Part shown: positions 24,948-32,784 of the stretch, in pieces
How positions within the stretch are numbered: the first letter of the stretch is position 1
Layout: every line of letters begins with the position of its first letter
Assembly (NCBI GenBank): GCA_017439405.1
Contig: JAFSJF010000064.1
Span: 1-61,374 of the forward strand
Direction: 5' to 3'
DNA length: 61,374 nt
Origin: Bacteroidales bacterium
GTDB taxonomy: Bacteria; Bacteroidota; Bacteroidia; Bacteroidales; F082
Translations under genes and position numbers: made by a program
The notes under the pieces: model-generated
Told to the model about the DNA's origin: nothing
What the model saw: the letters and a program-made list of their open reading frames with translations, nothing else
Database searches by the model: none

Positions 24948-24974
24948 GCGTCATCATTCGACTGTGGCAGAGAA

Positions 24975-25598
24975 TCATTCCGTTTCGTGGAGCGATTTTG
25001 TCAGCGGAATGTCGTCGTTGATGAGATAAACCTCGGCCCCTGAGCCTGTCGAAGTACCGAACCGCTTCAGATTCCTGTAAACCGTCTTGATTTCCGCCCG
25101 CGAAACCTTGTGCAGCATGTTCGTCCAAAAGACGAGCACGGCGTAGTCCTTCTCCCCCTTGATTTCGGGGAAGACGGACTGCATTTGGGTGCGCGTCACC
25201 GTGTAGCCTTCCAAAGGAACGGTCGTTGTCGGCGGAAACACGTCGAACTGGTTTTTGAAATTCCATTTCAAGTTGAACAATGCCGTGGGCGGGCAATAGC
25301 AATTAATGTGGAGCGAAACAAGGCTGTCGCCGTGGAAATACATGATTTTCAACGGCTGGTAGAGGTCTTTCATCTGCATTGAATCCGCGCCGAGTTCGCT
25401 CACTTGCCGGAATTGTTTTTCGTCGCACACCAAGGGCGTGAAAGCAAAATCCTTGGGCAGTTTTCGGTAGAATTTCTCACATTGCTCCGCATCGTAGCCG
25501 TTGATTTCGCGGAAGCCGAAGAGCATGGGCATCAAGGTGTTGCAGCCCGTGAAGGTCAGCAGAAGCCCAAACAACAAAATCCATCTGCATTTTTTCAT
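24975..25598 (-). CDS. Lipoprotein of unknown function
   Basis: A 207-aa lipoprotein (signal peptide with TFTGC, Cys19). No domain is recognised. The mature part is soluble-looking, with RKLPKDFAFTPLVCDEKQFR and an INCYCPPTALFNLKWNF segment containing a CYC pair. Near the C-terminus the residues GTSTGSGAEV are encoded by the repeat GAGCCTGTCGAA (25042-25053), which looks like an inserted repetitive element read in frame. The start lies 3 nt after the HTH gene stop, so the two are co-transcribed. Confidence 0.7.
   Translation of the reverse strand: MKKCRWILLFGLLLTFTGCNTLMPMLFGFREINGYDAEQCEKFYRKLPKDFAFTPLVCDEKQFRQVSELGADSMQMKDLYQPLKIMYFHGDSLVSLHINCYCPPTALFNLKWNFKNQFDVFPPTTTVPLEGYTVTRTQMQSVFPEIKGEKDYAVLVFWTNMLHKVSRAEIKTVYRNLKRFGTSTGSGAEVYLINDDIPLTKSLHETE
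25042..25053. repeat. Dispersed GAGCCTGTCGAA repeat, copy inside the lipoprotein gene
   Basis: The core GAGCCTGTCGAA recurs as TTCGACAGGCTC at 36684-36695 and, with two C-to-T changes, as GAGTTTGTCGAA at 39542-39553. Confidence 0.6.
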
Positions 25599-25601
25599 GG
25601 C

Positions 25602-25814
25602 TCAAGCATTTTCATCTTCCCGATATTCCAAAATATCCCCCGGCGTGCATTCCAGCTCGCGGCAAATGGCATTGAGGGTGCTGAGGCGGATGGCCTTGGC
25701 CTTGCCCGTCTTGAGGATGGATAGGTTGGCTTGGGTGATACCGATGCGCTCGGCCAACACATTGGAGCGCATCTTGCGCTTGGCAAGCATTACGTCTATA
25801 TTCAAGATTATCAT
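25602..25814 (-). CDS. Cro/C1-type HTH regulator (YozG-like)
   Basis: A 70-aa single-domain helix-turn-helix protein. VMLAKRKMRSNVLAERIGIT, QANLSILKTGKAKAIRLSTL and NAICRELECTPGDILEY match the YozG/HTH_26 family, including the characteristic GDILEY ending. These small regulators are typically paired with a DUF2975 membrane protein, which is the next gene upstream (25968-26450). The 153-nt gap between them holds a long hairpin. It probably regulates its own operon. Confidence 0.92.
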   Translation of the reverse strand: MIILNIDVMLAKRKMRSNVLAERIGITQANLSILKTGKAKAIRLSTLNAICRELECTPGDILEYREDENA

Positions 25815-25827
25815 AGCATTCGTTTTT

Positions 25828-25953
25828 TCACAAAACCTTCAAAACATGGCAAAACTTCAAGAAGACAGCGGCGGCTGCACAACCGTGTGCCGCTGGAAGC
25901 CGCCGGTTGGCGGGCTTCCCACACTCCAAAAAAAGGTTTTGCTGGTTTTGTGA
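25828..25953. repeat. 126-bp long-hairpin element between DUF2975 and HTH genes
   Basis: The outer arms TCACAAAACC (25828-25837) and GGTTTTGTGA (25944-25953) are perfect complements. An inner pair GCAAAAC (25849-25855) / GTTTTGC (25936-25942) adds to them. The centre has GC-rich complementary stretches (GGCGGCTGCAC / GTGTGCCGCT and AGCCGCC). It may be a miniature mobile element or a structured attenuator in the operon mRNA. Confidence 0.65.
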
Positions 25954-25967
25954 GTTTTGTGACATAA

Positions 25968-26450
25968 TCAGACGGTTAGGTTGTTTTCCTCCACCACATC
26001 GGCGGCCACTTTGTACATGAAGGCGAAGAAGAGGATGCAGAATGGAATAACCAAATTGCTATGAGCAAAACAAAAGATAAAATCTTCTTCAAAATAGATT
26101 GAATGATTTGACCAGCATAACCGATGGACAAAATAAGCCAAAGCCAACCAGAAAAAAAGCCCAACATTACTTTGAGGAAAGACTATGCTATCACGAGAAC
26201 CTTTAAGGAAGTTCAACGCAGCTTTCACACAAATCCCAATTGTAACAGCGGCACTTATTATATCTACCACAAGAAACACTATCTTCATCAAAACGTTATT
26301 CTGCGACCAATCTATGGCATGGTCAACGCCACCCTTCCCTGCCAGAAGACCTATGAAACCAAGCAACAGAAGCACTGCCCATGCCGTACAAAAAACGATT
26401 GTTGTGTAGCAGCAAAAACGAATACTTTTCCAAGTTTTTTGTTTCGTCAT
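25968..26450 (-). CDS. DUF2975 membrane protein
   Basis: A 160-aa protein starting MTKQKTWKSIRFCCY, with four hydrophobic segments and the C-terminal ADVVEENNLTV typical of DUF2975. The internal Met at 26450 is taken as the start because upstream codons give a hydrophobic, Cys-rich extension without family character. DUF2975 proteins are membrane partners of YozG-type HTH regulators; their function is unknown. Confidence 0.85.
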   Translation of the reverse strand: MTKQKTWKSIRFCCYTTIVFCTAWAVLLLLGFIGLLAGKGGVDHAIDWSQNNVLMKIVFLVVDIISAAVTIGICVKAALNFLKGSRDSIVFPQSNVGLFFWLALAYFVHRLCWSNHSIYFEEDFIFCFAHSNLVIPFCILFFAFMYKVAADVVEENNLTV

Positions 26451-26503
26451 ATTTTTTGTTATTAAGTTGCAAAAATAACAAAACAATTTACACAACCACA
26501 AAA

Positions 26504-27094
26504 CTAATGTATAGTTTCAAAATCCACCGCCACTGCGGCATATTTACCTGAATCCTCATCATAGTATGCTGCATAGATGCCTTCACTGATGACAATGGTG
26601 TCGTTTTCCATAACAACAGGTCCACCAACGGCAAGATAGCCATCTGCCGAAAAGCCATTTTCTGTTGTTGTAGGCACGATAACAAATTTGTCATCCTCAA
26701 AAAAGCCTCTTGCGTTTTCACAACGGAAAGTGGTATCGCTTTTTCTACCAGAACAAATCCCATAAAGGACATTATCACATTCACCATTAGGCTTGAGCCA
26801 ACGCCATTGAATACTGTATGAAGAACCTTGGGCTTTCCATATTAAATCACAATCATTCAGCACCTTCTCGCACACATAGGTATAGTCCTTGACAGTTTGG
26901 TTTTCGAAGAAGGCCTTGCCTTCCTCCCAAGTCATGACCTCAATCATTTCGGCGAGGGTGTAGTCATTCGGATTTTTGGGTTGTTGTTCGGTTATTGTTT
27001 CATTTTGCGCTGTTTTTTCCTTGCTGCAGGCAATGATGGCTACAGCTGCCATTGTGAGAGCCGTGGCCCCCATTACTATTCTGGATTTTTTCAT
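26504..27094 (-). CDS. Lipoprotein of unknown function
   Basis: A 196-aa lipoprotein (MKKSRIVMGATALTMAAVAI then IAC, Cys23, followed by SKEK). No domain is recognised. The mature region has TLAEMIEVMTWEEGKAFFEN and two Cys around YVCEKVLNDCDLIW. The signal peptide is closely related to that of the broken lipoprotein gene at 28683-29081, so the two are probably paralogues bracketing the T9SS cargo gene. Nothing in the sequence suggests a reaction. Confidence 0.7.
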   Translation of the reverse strand: MKKSRIVMGATALTMAAVAIIACSKEKTAQNETITEQQPKNPNDYTLAEMIEVMTWEEGKAFFENQTVKDYTYVCEKVLNDCDLIWKAQGSSYSIQWRWLKPNGECDNVLYGICSGRKSDTTFRCENARGFFEDDKFVIVPTTTENGFSADGYLAVGGPVVMENDTIVISEGIYAAYYDEDSGKYAAVAVDFETIH

Positions 27095-27144
27095 TGTTTA
27101 GTTCCTTTTTTTTTGATTAAGTTAGATAATTCGTTGGTTAGTTC

Positions 27145-28668
27145 TCATTTTGTAACGACAATACGTAACGTCTGTTTTTTCCCCTCTGTATCTGTAGTTT
27201 TCAGCAAATAAACTCCAGAGGCCAATGCCTCAACGCTCGCTTCATTTCCACGGAAACTCATGACACACTGCCCCAATGTGTTGAAAACCCGTGTTTCCTT
27301 GGCTTCCACACCTCCAATTCTAATGGCTTCTTTGGCAGGATTGGGATAGACGAAAGCCAGACTTTCCTCCTTTATCTCTTCAAGGCCGACAAATCCATCA
27401 GCATTGATTTTCAAGGCAAAAACATCAAATCTTTGCGCTTGATAATCACCGACAGAACCTACCACCAGGCAGCCTCCGTCAGCAGTGGCATTAATTGTCA
27501 TGGCCTGATAAACTCCGTTCCTAAGAAAACGCTTTTTCCAAACGACATTCAGGTCCTGGTCGGTTTTGGCGACAACGATGCCTGTCGGATAAGGCTGCAG
27601 TAGCCCGAATTGCGGCCGCTCGTTGAGAATAACGCATTGGAACACCTCGCATTCCATTTCGTTGGTTTCCCTGAAGTCCAACGACCTATAGAATGCTGGA
27701 TATTCGATACTATCGTTCATGTGTTCTACAACTATCATGCTCTCCGGCTGATGGAAATCATTTTCATATCTGGCCAAGATTACTGATCGGTCGTTTTTAT
27801 AAGAATGGCCGTTGGCATGGAGTAAGCTCTCGTTTAGTCTGGCGGACACCATATAGGAACCATCAGGAAGCATTGCGGCTTGGCTGTTGATGATATCATA
27901 TATGAAATAATGACAAAAATCACCATTGCTTCCTTCGGGGACAGTCCATTGGAAAATGCTGTCCCTGCCGATGAGTTGCAAAGAATCGTCAAAGGTCAAA
28001 ATGCCCATGTGCGAAGGGCCGAACACACCAAAGAGACCGATCCTATTGTGTCCGGCTTCAAACAAATTGCACACCGAACCCGAATCCAATTGTTGGCATC
28101 TGATGAGATCACCTTGGCCGTTCATCTCGGCTATAATGGTTGGCTTCAGTTGGGGAGAATTTCCTTGTTGCATGGTGAAAGTCGCAAAAATGCTGGTATC
28201 CATAACGATGGCCTTTACTGAAAAGAAGCGTTCCCCTTGTTCAATAAAAGGGCACGAAACGGCCTTTCGGAGCGAGATATTCAAGTTTTCGTCAAATCGG
28301 ACAAAAAGGAGAGCGGCCATGTTGCCATCAACAGGTTCGCACGGACAAAGCGCCACAAAGTCGCCTGATTGTCCATCAGGCATGAAAAGCACATGGGACA
28401 AAAACACGGTGGTGTCTTCTGCAACAATGGGCAATTCGACAAGGAGACAACCTTCGGGCGACAATTTCAGTAGTATAGATTCATCCCCCCACCTGTTTCT
28501 TGCGCCGATGATAAAGTCGCCCGATTCGGTTTCTATGGCATCTTTCGCAAACCATGAATGATTAGCGTCGGCGTAGGTGAAAAGGAAACCTTTCTCTTGG
28601 GCTGAGAGAAGTCCGGAACCTATTAACCATGACAACACCAAAAATAATAAAGCAGCTCTTTTTCTCAT
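27145..28668 (-). CDS. T9SS-exported protein with type A sorting domain
   Basis: A 507-aa protein with a Sec signal peptide (LLSAQ near residue 24) and a type IX C-terminal sorting domain: LAFVYPNPAKEAIRIGGVEA, TRVFNTLGQCVMSF, LASGVYLLKTTD and the basic end LRIVVTK. The middle 380 residues contain beta-rich repeats of the kind YSVSARL/ILARYEN and SGDFIIGARNRWGDESILLK, resembling a beta-propeller. It should be secreted through T9SS and cleaved or anchored at the cell surface. Ligand or function unknown. Its neighbours on the same strand are two lipoproteins. Confidence 0.88.
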   Translation of the reverse strand: MRKRAALLFLVLSWLIGSGLLSAQEKGFLFTYADANHSWFAKDAIETESGDFIIGARNRWGDESILLKLSPEGCLLVELPIVAEDTTVFLSHVLFMPDGQSGDFVALCPCEPVDGNMAALLFVRFDENLNISLRKAVSCPFIEQGERFFSVKAIVMDTSIFATFTMQQGNSPQLKPTIIAEMNGQGDLIRCQQLDSGSVCNLFEAGHNRIGLFGVFGPSHMGILTFDDSLQLIGRDSIFQWTVPEGSNGDFCHYFIYDIINSQAAMLPDGSYMVSARLNESLLHANGHSYKNDRSVILARYENDFHQPESMIVVEHMNDSIEYPAFYRSLDFRETNEMECEVFQCVILNERPQFGLLQPYPTGIVVAKTDQDLNVVWKKRFLRNGVYQAMTINATADGGCLVVGSVGDYQAQRFDVFALKINADGFVGLEEIKEESLAFVYPNPAKEAIRIGGVEAKETRVFNTLGQCVMSFRGNEASVEALASGVYLLKTTDTEGKKQTLRIVVTK

Positions 28669-28682
28669 TGTCTTTTTTTGGC

Positions 28683-29081
28683 TTAATAATCATCCATTCC
28701 GCCACCACCATTGCCGCCGCAATGGAACGCTCCGTATTTCAAAATTAATTCATGAAAACAATTGGAATCCCTCACTCCGACAACCTCATCACTTTGATAA
28801 TAAGCCTCTACAATTTCTTTTCCCCCAGGTCGGTAGTACTCTACCAACTCAGGGCCTTTGCTTAGATAGTAATTCATGTCTTCCGGACAAATACAGGTGG
28901 AATACTCATCACTGTTAGGTCCTTGAACTGTTTCAGGTAGGCACTCATGTCGTCTTCCTTCGAGATGGTTTCCGTTTCAGCGAAAGTCTTGTTTTCCGCT
29001 TTCTCCTTGCTGCAAGCGATAACGGTCGCTACCACCACTGCGAAAGCCAAGGCTCCCATTACGATTCTGAACTTTTTTCAT
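28683..29081 (-). pseudogene. Lipoprotein gene disrupted by two frameshifts
   Basis: From the ATG at 29081 the expected lipoprotein start goes out of frame after MKK. Adjusting by one base restores FRIVMGALAFAVVVATVIAC and SKEK, the same leader as the intact paralogue at 26504-27094. The paralogue has ATGAAAAAATCCAG where this gene has ATGAAAAAAGTTCAG. A second shift is needed near 28900-28980 to join TISKEDDMSAYL to SDEYSTCICPEDMNYYLSKG and the C-terminal GGNGGGGMDDY. An internal ATG at 29059 could give a weak lipoprotein leader for the middle part. It is either a decayed gene or sequencing error. Confidence 0.6.
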
Positions 29082-29175
29082 TTTTTAGTTCCTTTCATTG
29101 TTAATTGATTGATAATTAGTTAATTTTGCATTGTCTTTTGGGCTTTTATGCCCGTTTTTGGTTGTCATGACGCTG

Positions 29176-29204
29176 CAAAGATATGTATAATTATCGAAAT
29201 ACAA
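29176..29204 (-). promoter_or_regulatory. Promoter of the lipoprotein/T9SS cargo operon
   Basis: TATCTTTG on the minus strand (29176-29183) with TTG at 29202-29204 and an 18-bp spacer. The leader of about 85 nt runs to the ATG at 29081. Confidence 0.7.
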
Positions 29205-29318
29205 TAACTTTTTGATGAAATATTTGAAATAATTTCCAAAACTCGCATATTAAACTCAAAAAAACTCCAAATTGCTTCACAAAACACATCCTAAATCGTC
29301 CAATTCAGAATAAATGTG

Positions 29319-29326
29319 TATTTTTG
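29319..29326 (+). promoter_or_regulatory. Bacteroidota -7 box for the YafQ-type TA operon
   Basis: TATTTTTG followed by CACC is an exact match, 30 nt before the antitoxin ATG. Confidence 0.7.
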
Positions 29327-29356
29327 CACCATTAATTAACCAATGGGAGAAAAACA

Positions 29357-29560
29357 ATGACCGAACTTACATTGAAAGTGACCGATGAAAGCCTGATTCC
29401 CATGCTGAGGAAATTGTTCCGCTCGATGGAGGGCGTTGAGATTGCCCCGCGCCGCCATCGCAAAAGCGGTATCGAATTGGCATACGAGGATGTCGAAGCT
29501 GGAAGAATCTATTACGCCAAAAACGGCTCCGATCTTATTCGCCAATGTTTAGATGAATAG
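29357..29560 (+). CDS. Antitoxin of a YafQ-type module
   Basis: A 67-aa protein starting MTELTLKVTDESLIPMLRKL, with basic EIAPRRHRKSGIELAYED and the C-terminal NGSDLIRQCLDE. It resembles short antitoxins that wrap around RelE/YafQ toxins; no DNA-binding fold is certain. It ends 6 nt before the toxin gene. A relic of the same gene's 3' end is at 24865. Confidence 0.8.
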   Translation: MTELTLKVTDESLIPMLRKLFRSMEGVEIAPRRHRKSGIELAYEDVEAGRIYYAKNGSDLIRQCLDE

Positions 29561-29566
29561 AATTCT

Positions 29567-29842
29567 ATGTATCAAGTTGTTTTCACTAGCCAATTCAAAC
29601 ACGCTGTCAAACGGTGTGCCAAGCGTGGATTTGACGTGTCAAGAATTGCTGTAATCGTGGACATCTTGAAGGAAACGGGGACATTGCCTCAAGAATACCA
29701 TCCTCACAAACTTTCAGGATTCAAGGGCAACAACACTTGGGAGTGCCACATCCAGCCTGACTGGCTGCTTGTTTGGGAGCAAAACGACAACCAACTTACC
29801 CTGCTGATGCTCAATACAGGAACACATTCCGATTTGTTCTGA
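29567..29842 (+). CDS. YafQ-family mRNA interferase toxin
   Basis: A 91-aa RelE-superfamily toxin of the YafQ type, a ribosome-dependent endoribonuclease. Diagnostic residues are visible: LPQEYHPHKLSGFKGNNTWE, CHIQPDWLLVWEQND and the C-terminal NTGTHSDLF. The His of the YHPHKL/CHIQPDW segments and of GTHSDLF correspond to the catalytic His and Asp cluster. Full length, with its antitoxin immediately upstream. Confidence 0.93.
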   Translation: MYQVVFTSQFKHAVKRCAKRGFDVSRIAVIVDILKETGTLPQEYHPHKLSGFKGNNTWECHIQPDWLLVWEQNDNQLTLLMLNTGTHSDLF

Positions 29843-29896
29843 AGCGTTTTCCTTTGGATAGTCGGTCAAAATATAACCTATTTCAAAAACAATCCA

Positions 29897-31189
29897 TCAA
29901 TCTTTCAAGCACCCAATAGGTACCACGAGCACTCCATCATCGGGGCGCTTGTAGGCATATTCGCCTATTCCCGTCAGCACCATCAGGAAAGACGGCTTCT
30001 TCATCTTGGTCGTGTCGAGTTTGCCTGCCAATTCAAGCAAAGTGGCTGCCCCTTCCCTCACCAACTGCGCACCGCCAAGCTTGATCTCCACAAGGCCGTA
30101 TGAACCGTTTTCAAGATGCACCACAGCATCACATTCAAGGTTGCTCTTGTCGCGGTAATGGTAAACCGTACCGTCTATGGCATCGGCATAAACGCGCAGG
30201 TCGCGCACGGCAAGCGTCTCAAACATCAGCCCGAAAGTGTTGAGGTCATTAATCAAGTCTTTCGGCCCGATGCCCAAAGCAGCCGTGGCAATGGACGGGT
30301 CGGTAAAATAGCGCGTGTCGGAAGTGCGGATGGCGGTTTTGCTCCTGAGATTCGGATTCCAAGCCGATGAATCCTCTATGACAAAAATCTTTTTCAAGGC
30401 ATTGATATAGGAATAGATGGTGTACTCCGTCAGCGTGTCGGCTTCGTTGTTTTTCAAATCCGCGAGCAACGTCCCCAACGTGGCCTGCGAGCCTTGGTTG
30501 CGTGCATAGGAGCGCATCAACCGTTTGGCCAATTCTTCATTGCGTTCCACGCCATCAACCCTCGAAATGTCCAATCCAACAACCGTTTTGTAATACTGCT
30601 TTGCCTGCATCAAGGCCGCCTTGGGATTCTCTTTCAGCGTGGCTTTTGGCCATCCGCCCCGGCAAACCAAAAAAGCGAGTTCGTCAAGGTCGATATGGCT
30701 TGTTCCTTCTACTTTCTCGGCATCCTCGAAAAGTGACGACAAACTCACATCCCCCGTTGATTCGCCTGACTCATAAAGGCTCATCGTCCGAAGTTTCAGG
30801 CGTGATATTCTTCCCGTCCCCGTGTGGAAAATCTTTTCTTCTTCAGTGGTCGGACGCGGAGGAACGGCCGAACCGGTCAAGATGAATTGCCCGTCTGCAT
30901 TCCGTCGGTCAACCTCGTTCCTGACGGCATCCCAAAACTGGGGCGCCAACTGCCATTCGTCAATCAAACGCGGCGTTTCTCCTTCCAACAATTTCCTGAT
31001 ATTCGTCCTCGCCAATGAAAGGTTCTGCTCTATATGGTCAGGGTCGGACATAAGCAAAATGCTACTGGCTTGTTGGATGGCCATCGTAGTCTTACCACAA
31101 TATTTAGGGCCTTCTATCAATACGGCACCCATTGCATCCAAATGGTCGGCAAGATTCTGTTCTGCAACACGCTTTTTGTAGTCACTCAT
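29897..31189 (-). CDS. AAA-type ATPase with DUF4143 domain (second of pair)
   Basis: A 430-aa protein starting MSDYKKRVAEQNL. Walker A is GPKYCGKTT near residues 27-35, the Walker B-like RLIDEWQLAP follows, then sensor-type ILTGSA, a central helical region and the C-terminal DUF4143 region with NLECDAVVHLENGSYGLVEI then KLG. The latter is the acidic-D...EIK pattern of a PD-(D/E)XK-like fold. A longer frame begins at a TTG inside the -7 box (31211-31218), so that start is impossible for this transcript and the ATG at 31189 is used. These multi-copy ATPases of Bacteroidota have no agreed function. Confidence 0.88.
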   Translation of the reverse strand: MSDYKKRVAEQNLADHLDAMGAVLIEGPKYCGKTTMAIQQASSILLMSDPDHIEQNLSLARTNIRKLLEGETPRLIDEWQLAPQFWDAVRNEVDRRNADGQFILTGSAVPPRPTTEEEKIFHTGTGRISRLKLRTMSLYESGESTGDVSLSSLFEDAEKVEGTSHIDLDELAFLVCRGGWPKATLKENPKAALMQAKQYYKTVVGLDISRVDGVERNEELAKRLMRSYARNQGSQATLGTLLADLKNNEADTLTEYTIYSYINALKKIFVIEDSSAWNPNLRSKTAIRTSDTRYFTDPSIATAALGIGPKDLINDLNTFGLMFETLAVRDLRVYADAIDGTVYHYRDKSNLECDAVVHLENGSYGLVEIKLGGAQLVREGAATLLELAGKLDTTKMKKPSFLMVLTGIGEYAYKRPDDGVLVVPIGCLKD

Positions 31190-31210
31190 AGATTCAAATT
31201 TTTCACGCTG

Positions 31211-31218
31211 CAAAAATA
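31211..31218 (-). promoter_or_regulatory. Bacteroidota -7 box for the second DUF4143 ATPase
   Basis: TATTTTTG followed by CAGCG on the minus strand, 21 nt before the ATG at 31189. No clear -33 TTG. The 23-bp repeat array begins about 36 nt further upstream. Confidence 0.7.
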
Positions 31219-31253
31219 GTGATTTCTTTTTGATTATGAATACTTTTTGAAAA

Positions 31254-31366
31254 TTTTATCGAGGCACTTGGCGAGTTTTTATCGAGGCACTTGGCCGATT
31301 TTCATCGAGGCATTTGGCGAGTTTTCATCGAGGCACTTGGCGCATTTTCATCGAGGCACTTGGCGG
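31254..31366. repeat. Five 23-bp tandem direct repeats
   Basis: The core ATCGAGGCACTTGGC begins at 31258, 31281, 31304, 31327 and 31350, an exact 23-bp period. The linker is mostly GAGTTTTC-like, and one copy has CATTTGG. Copies are not palindromic and the period is not a multiple of three, so the array is not coding. It lies between the two ATPase genes, directly upstream of the promoter of the second. Confidence 0.92.
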
Positions 31367-31424
31367 TTGATGAATACACTTTTTCAAGGGAGTTTTTGGA
31401 AAGTTTCTTTCAAAAACTCGAAAT

Positions 31425-32777
31425 TCATAGTAAAGATGCCATGTATAGAGGCAGATAAACGATGTCATTTTCCACTTTCAGGTCGCCGTCATGCACGACA
31501 AACGCCGTTGAAAGATAGGGACCATATTTCCTGATGCACTTCTCCAACGAACTAAGGGAATATCGGTCACCGCTTTTCACTTCGACAGGCGAAATGTTGT
31601 GGCGGTTGGTGACCCTCGATTTTCTTATCAAAAAGTCGATTTCCATACGCTCCTCCGCATCTTTGTTACTCGACTTACTATAAAAGAACAACTTATGCCC
31701 AGAGGAAGCAAGCATCTGTGCCACAATATTTTCCACCAACATCCCTTCGTTGGTTTCCAACTTGCCAAGAATCAGTTTCTGGTAAATCTCCAACGGCACA
31801 GAGCCCTTCTCATTGAAAGCGTGGCTAATCAGCAGTCCCGTATCGGCCATATAGCATTTCAGCGTGGTGCGCGACTCGTTCAGGCGCAAGCCAAGACTCG
31901 GTTCTGTCGTATTGTAGCAACAATTGACAATGCGTGCATCATTCAGCCAGAAAAAGGCGTCGTCGTAATCGCGCATCCTTGCGTCTTTACTGATGGCGGA
32001 AAGCCTGAATTTTTTCTCATGCTTCTGCAACTGGCCAGGGATTTCGTCAAAAATGGCTGTCACTTTGTTTTCAGCATTGTCGGCATATTTGTGAATGTCG
32101 TTGCGATAGAGCGTCAAGATTTGCCTTTTGACGGCTTCCACCTTACGAAAATCCTGAGTCTCAACATATCGCAACACGGATTGAGGCATTCCACCGACCA
32201 CCATGTAAAGCCGAAACAAGTCCATCGCCTTCCGGTGCAACGCCTGTTCGAGCGGCAAACGCTTCGCATAACGATCCTCAATGTAAGGCATCAATGTCTC
32301 GTTACCCATTGCCCACAAGAATTCCTCGAAATCCATCGGAAACATCTCCAACGTCTCCTCCTCCGACGGTATCACAATATCCTTTACATTCTTCTTAATG
32401 CTAATCAGCGAACCCGTTTCGATATAGTCGAACCGCCCGTCGGCCACAAGAAACTTGATGGCTTCGCGGGCACGGGGACAATCCTGAACCTCGTCAAAAA
32501 CAATCACCGACCTGCGTTGCTTCAACTGCTTGTTGTAATGCAATTGCAGGTTCAACAGCAACTTGTCAAGGTCTTCCAGATACAAGTCGAACCACTCTTT
32601 CACCTCCTTTGGCGCAAGGCGGAAATTGATGAGCAAGTAGTCATCATACTCGTTTCGGGCGAATTCTTCAACGATAAAACTCTTCCCGATACGACGCGCA
32701 CCTTCTATCATTAATACACTCGTTCCTTGACTCGTGTCTTTCCATTCTCGTAACTTATTGTATATCTTTCGTTTCAT
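31425..32777 (-). CDS. AAA-type ATPase with DUF4143 domain (first of pair)
   Basis: A 450-aa protein. Walker A is GARRIGKSF near residues 26-34 and Walker B VIVFDEVQDCPRA near 91-103, with the sensor motif IETGSLISI. DUF4143-type features come late: CYMADTGLLI, the conserved EGMLVENIVAQML and MEIDFLIRKS ... ISPVEVKSG (PD-(D/E)XK-like D and EVK). It resembles the archaeal/bacterial AAA_14 + DUF4143 group, not the sister gene's exact subfamily. The promoter at 32847-32876 has a 33-bp repeat array threaded through it. Function unknown. Confidence 0.9.
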   Translation of the reverse strand: MKRKIYNKLREWKDTSQGTSVLMIEGARRIGKSFIVEEFARNEYDDYLLINFRLAPKEVKEWFDLYLEDLDKLLLNLQLHYNKQLKQRRSVIVFDEVQDCPRAREAIKFLVADGRFDYIETGSLISIKKNVKDIVIPSEEETLEMFPMDFEEFLWAMGNETLMPYIEDRYAKRLPLEQALHRKAMDLFRLYMVVGGMPQSVLRYVETQDFRKVEAVKRQILTLYRNDIHKYADNAENKVTAIFDEIPGQLQKHEKKFRLSAISKDARMRDYDDAFFWLNDARIVNCCYNTTEPSLGLRLNESRTTLKCYMADTGLLISHAFNEKGSVPLEIYQKLILGKLETNEGMLVENIVAQMLASSGHKLFFYSKSSNKDAEERMEIDFLIRKSRVTNRHNISPVEVKSGDRYSLSSLEKCIRKYGPYLSTAFVVHDGDLKVENDIVYLPLYMASLL

Positions 32778-32784
32778 TATTACA

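Noticed and set aside
31190-31213. Longer N-terminus (MQREKFES) for the second DUF4143 ATPase
   Set aside because: Its TTG start lies inside the -7 box TATTTTTG, upstream of where transcription would begin.
31254-31366. CRISPR array
   Set aside because: Period 23 bp with no unique spacers and no cas genes nearby. It is a simple tandem repeat.
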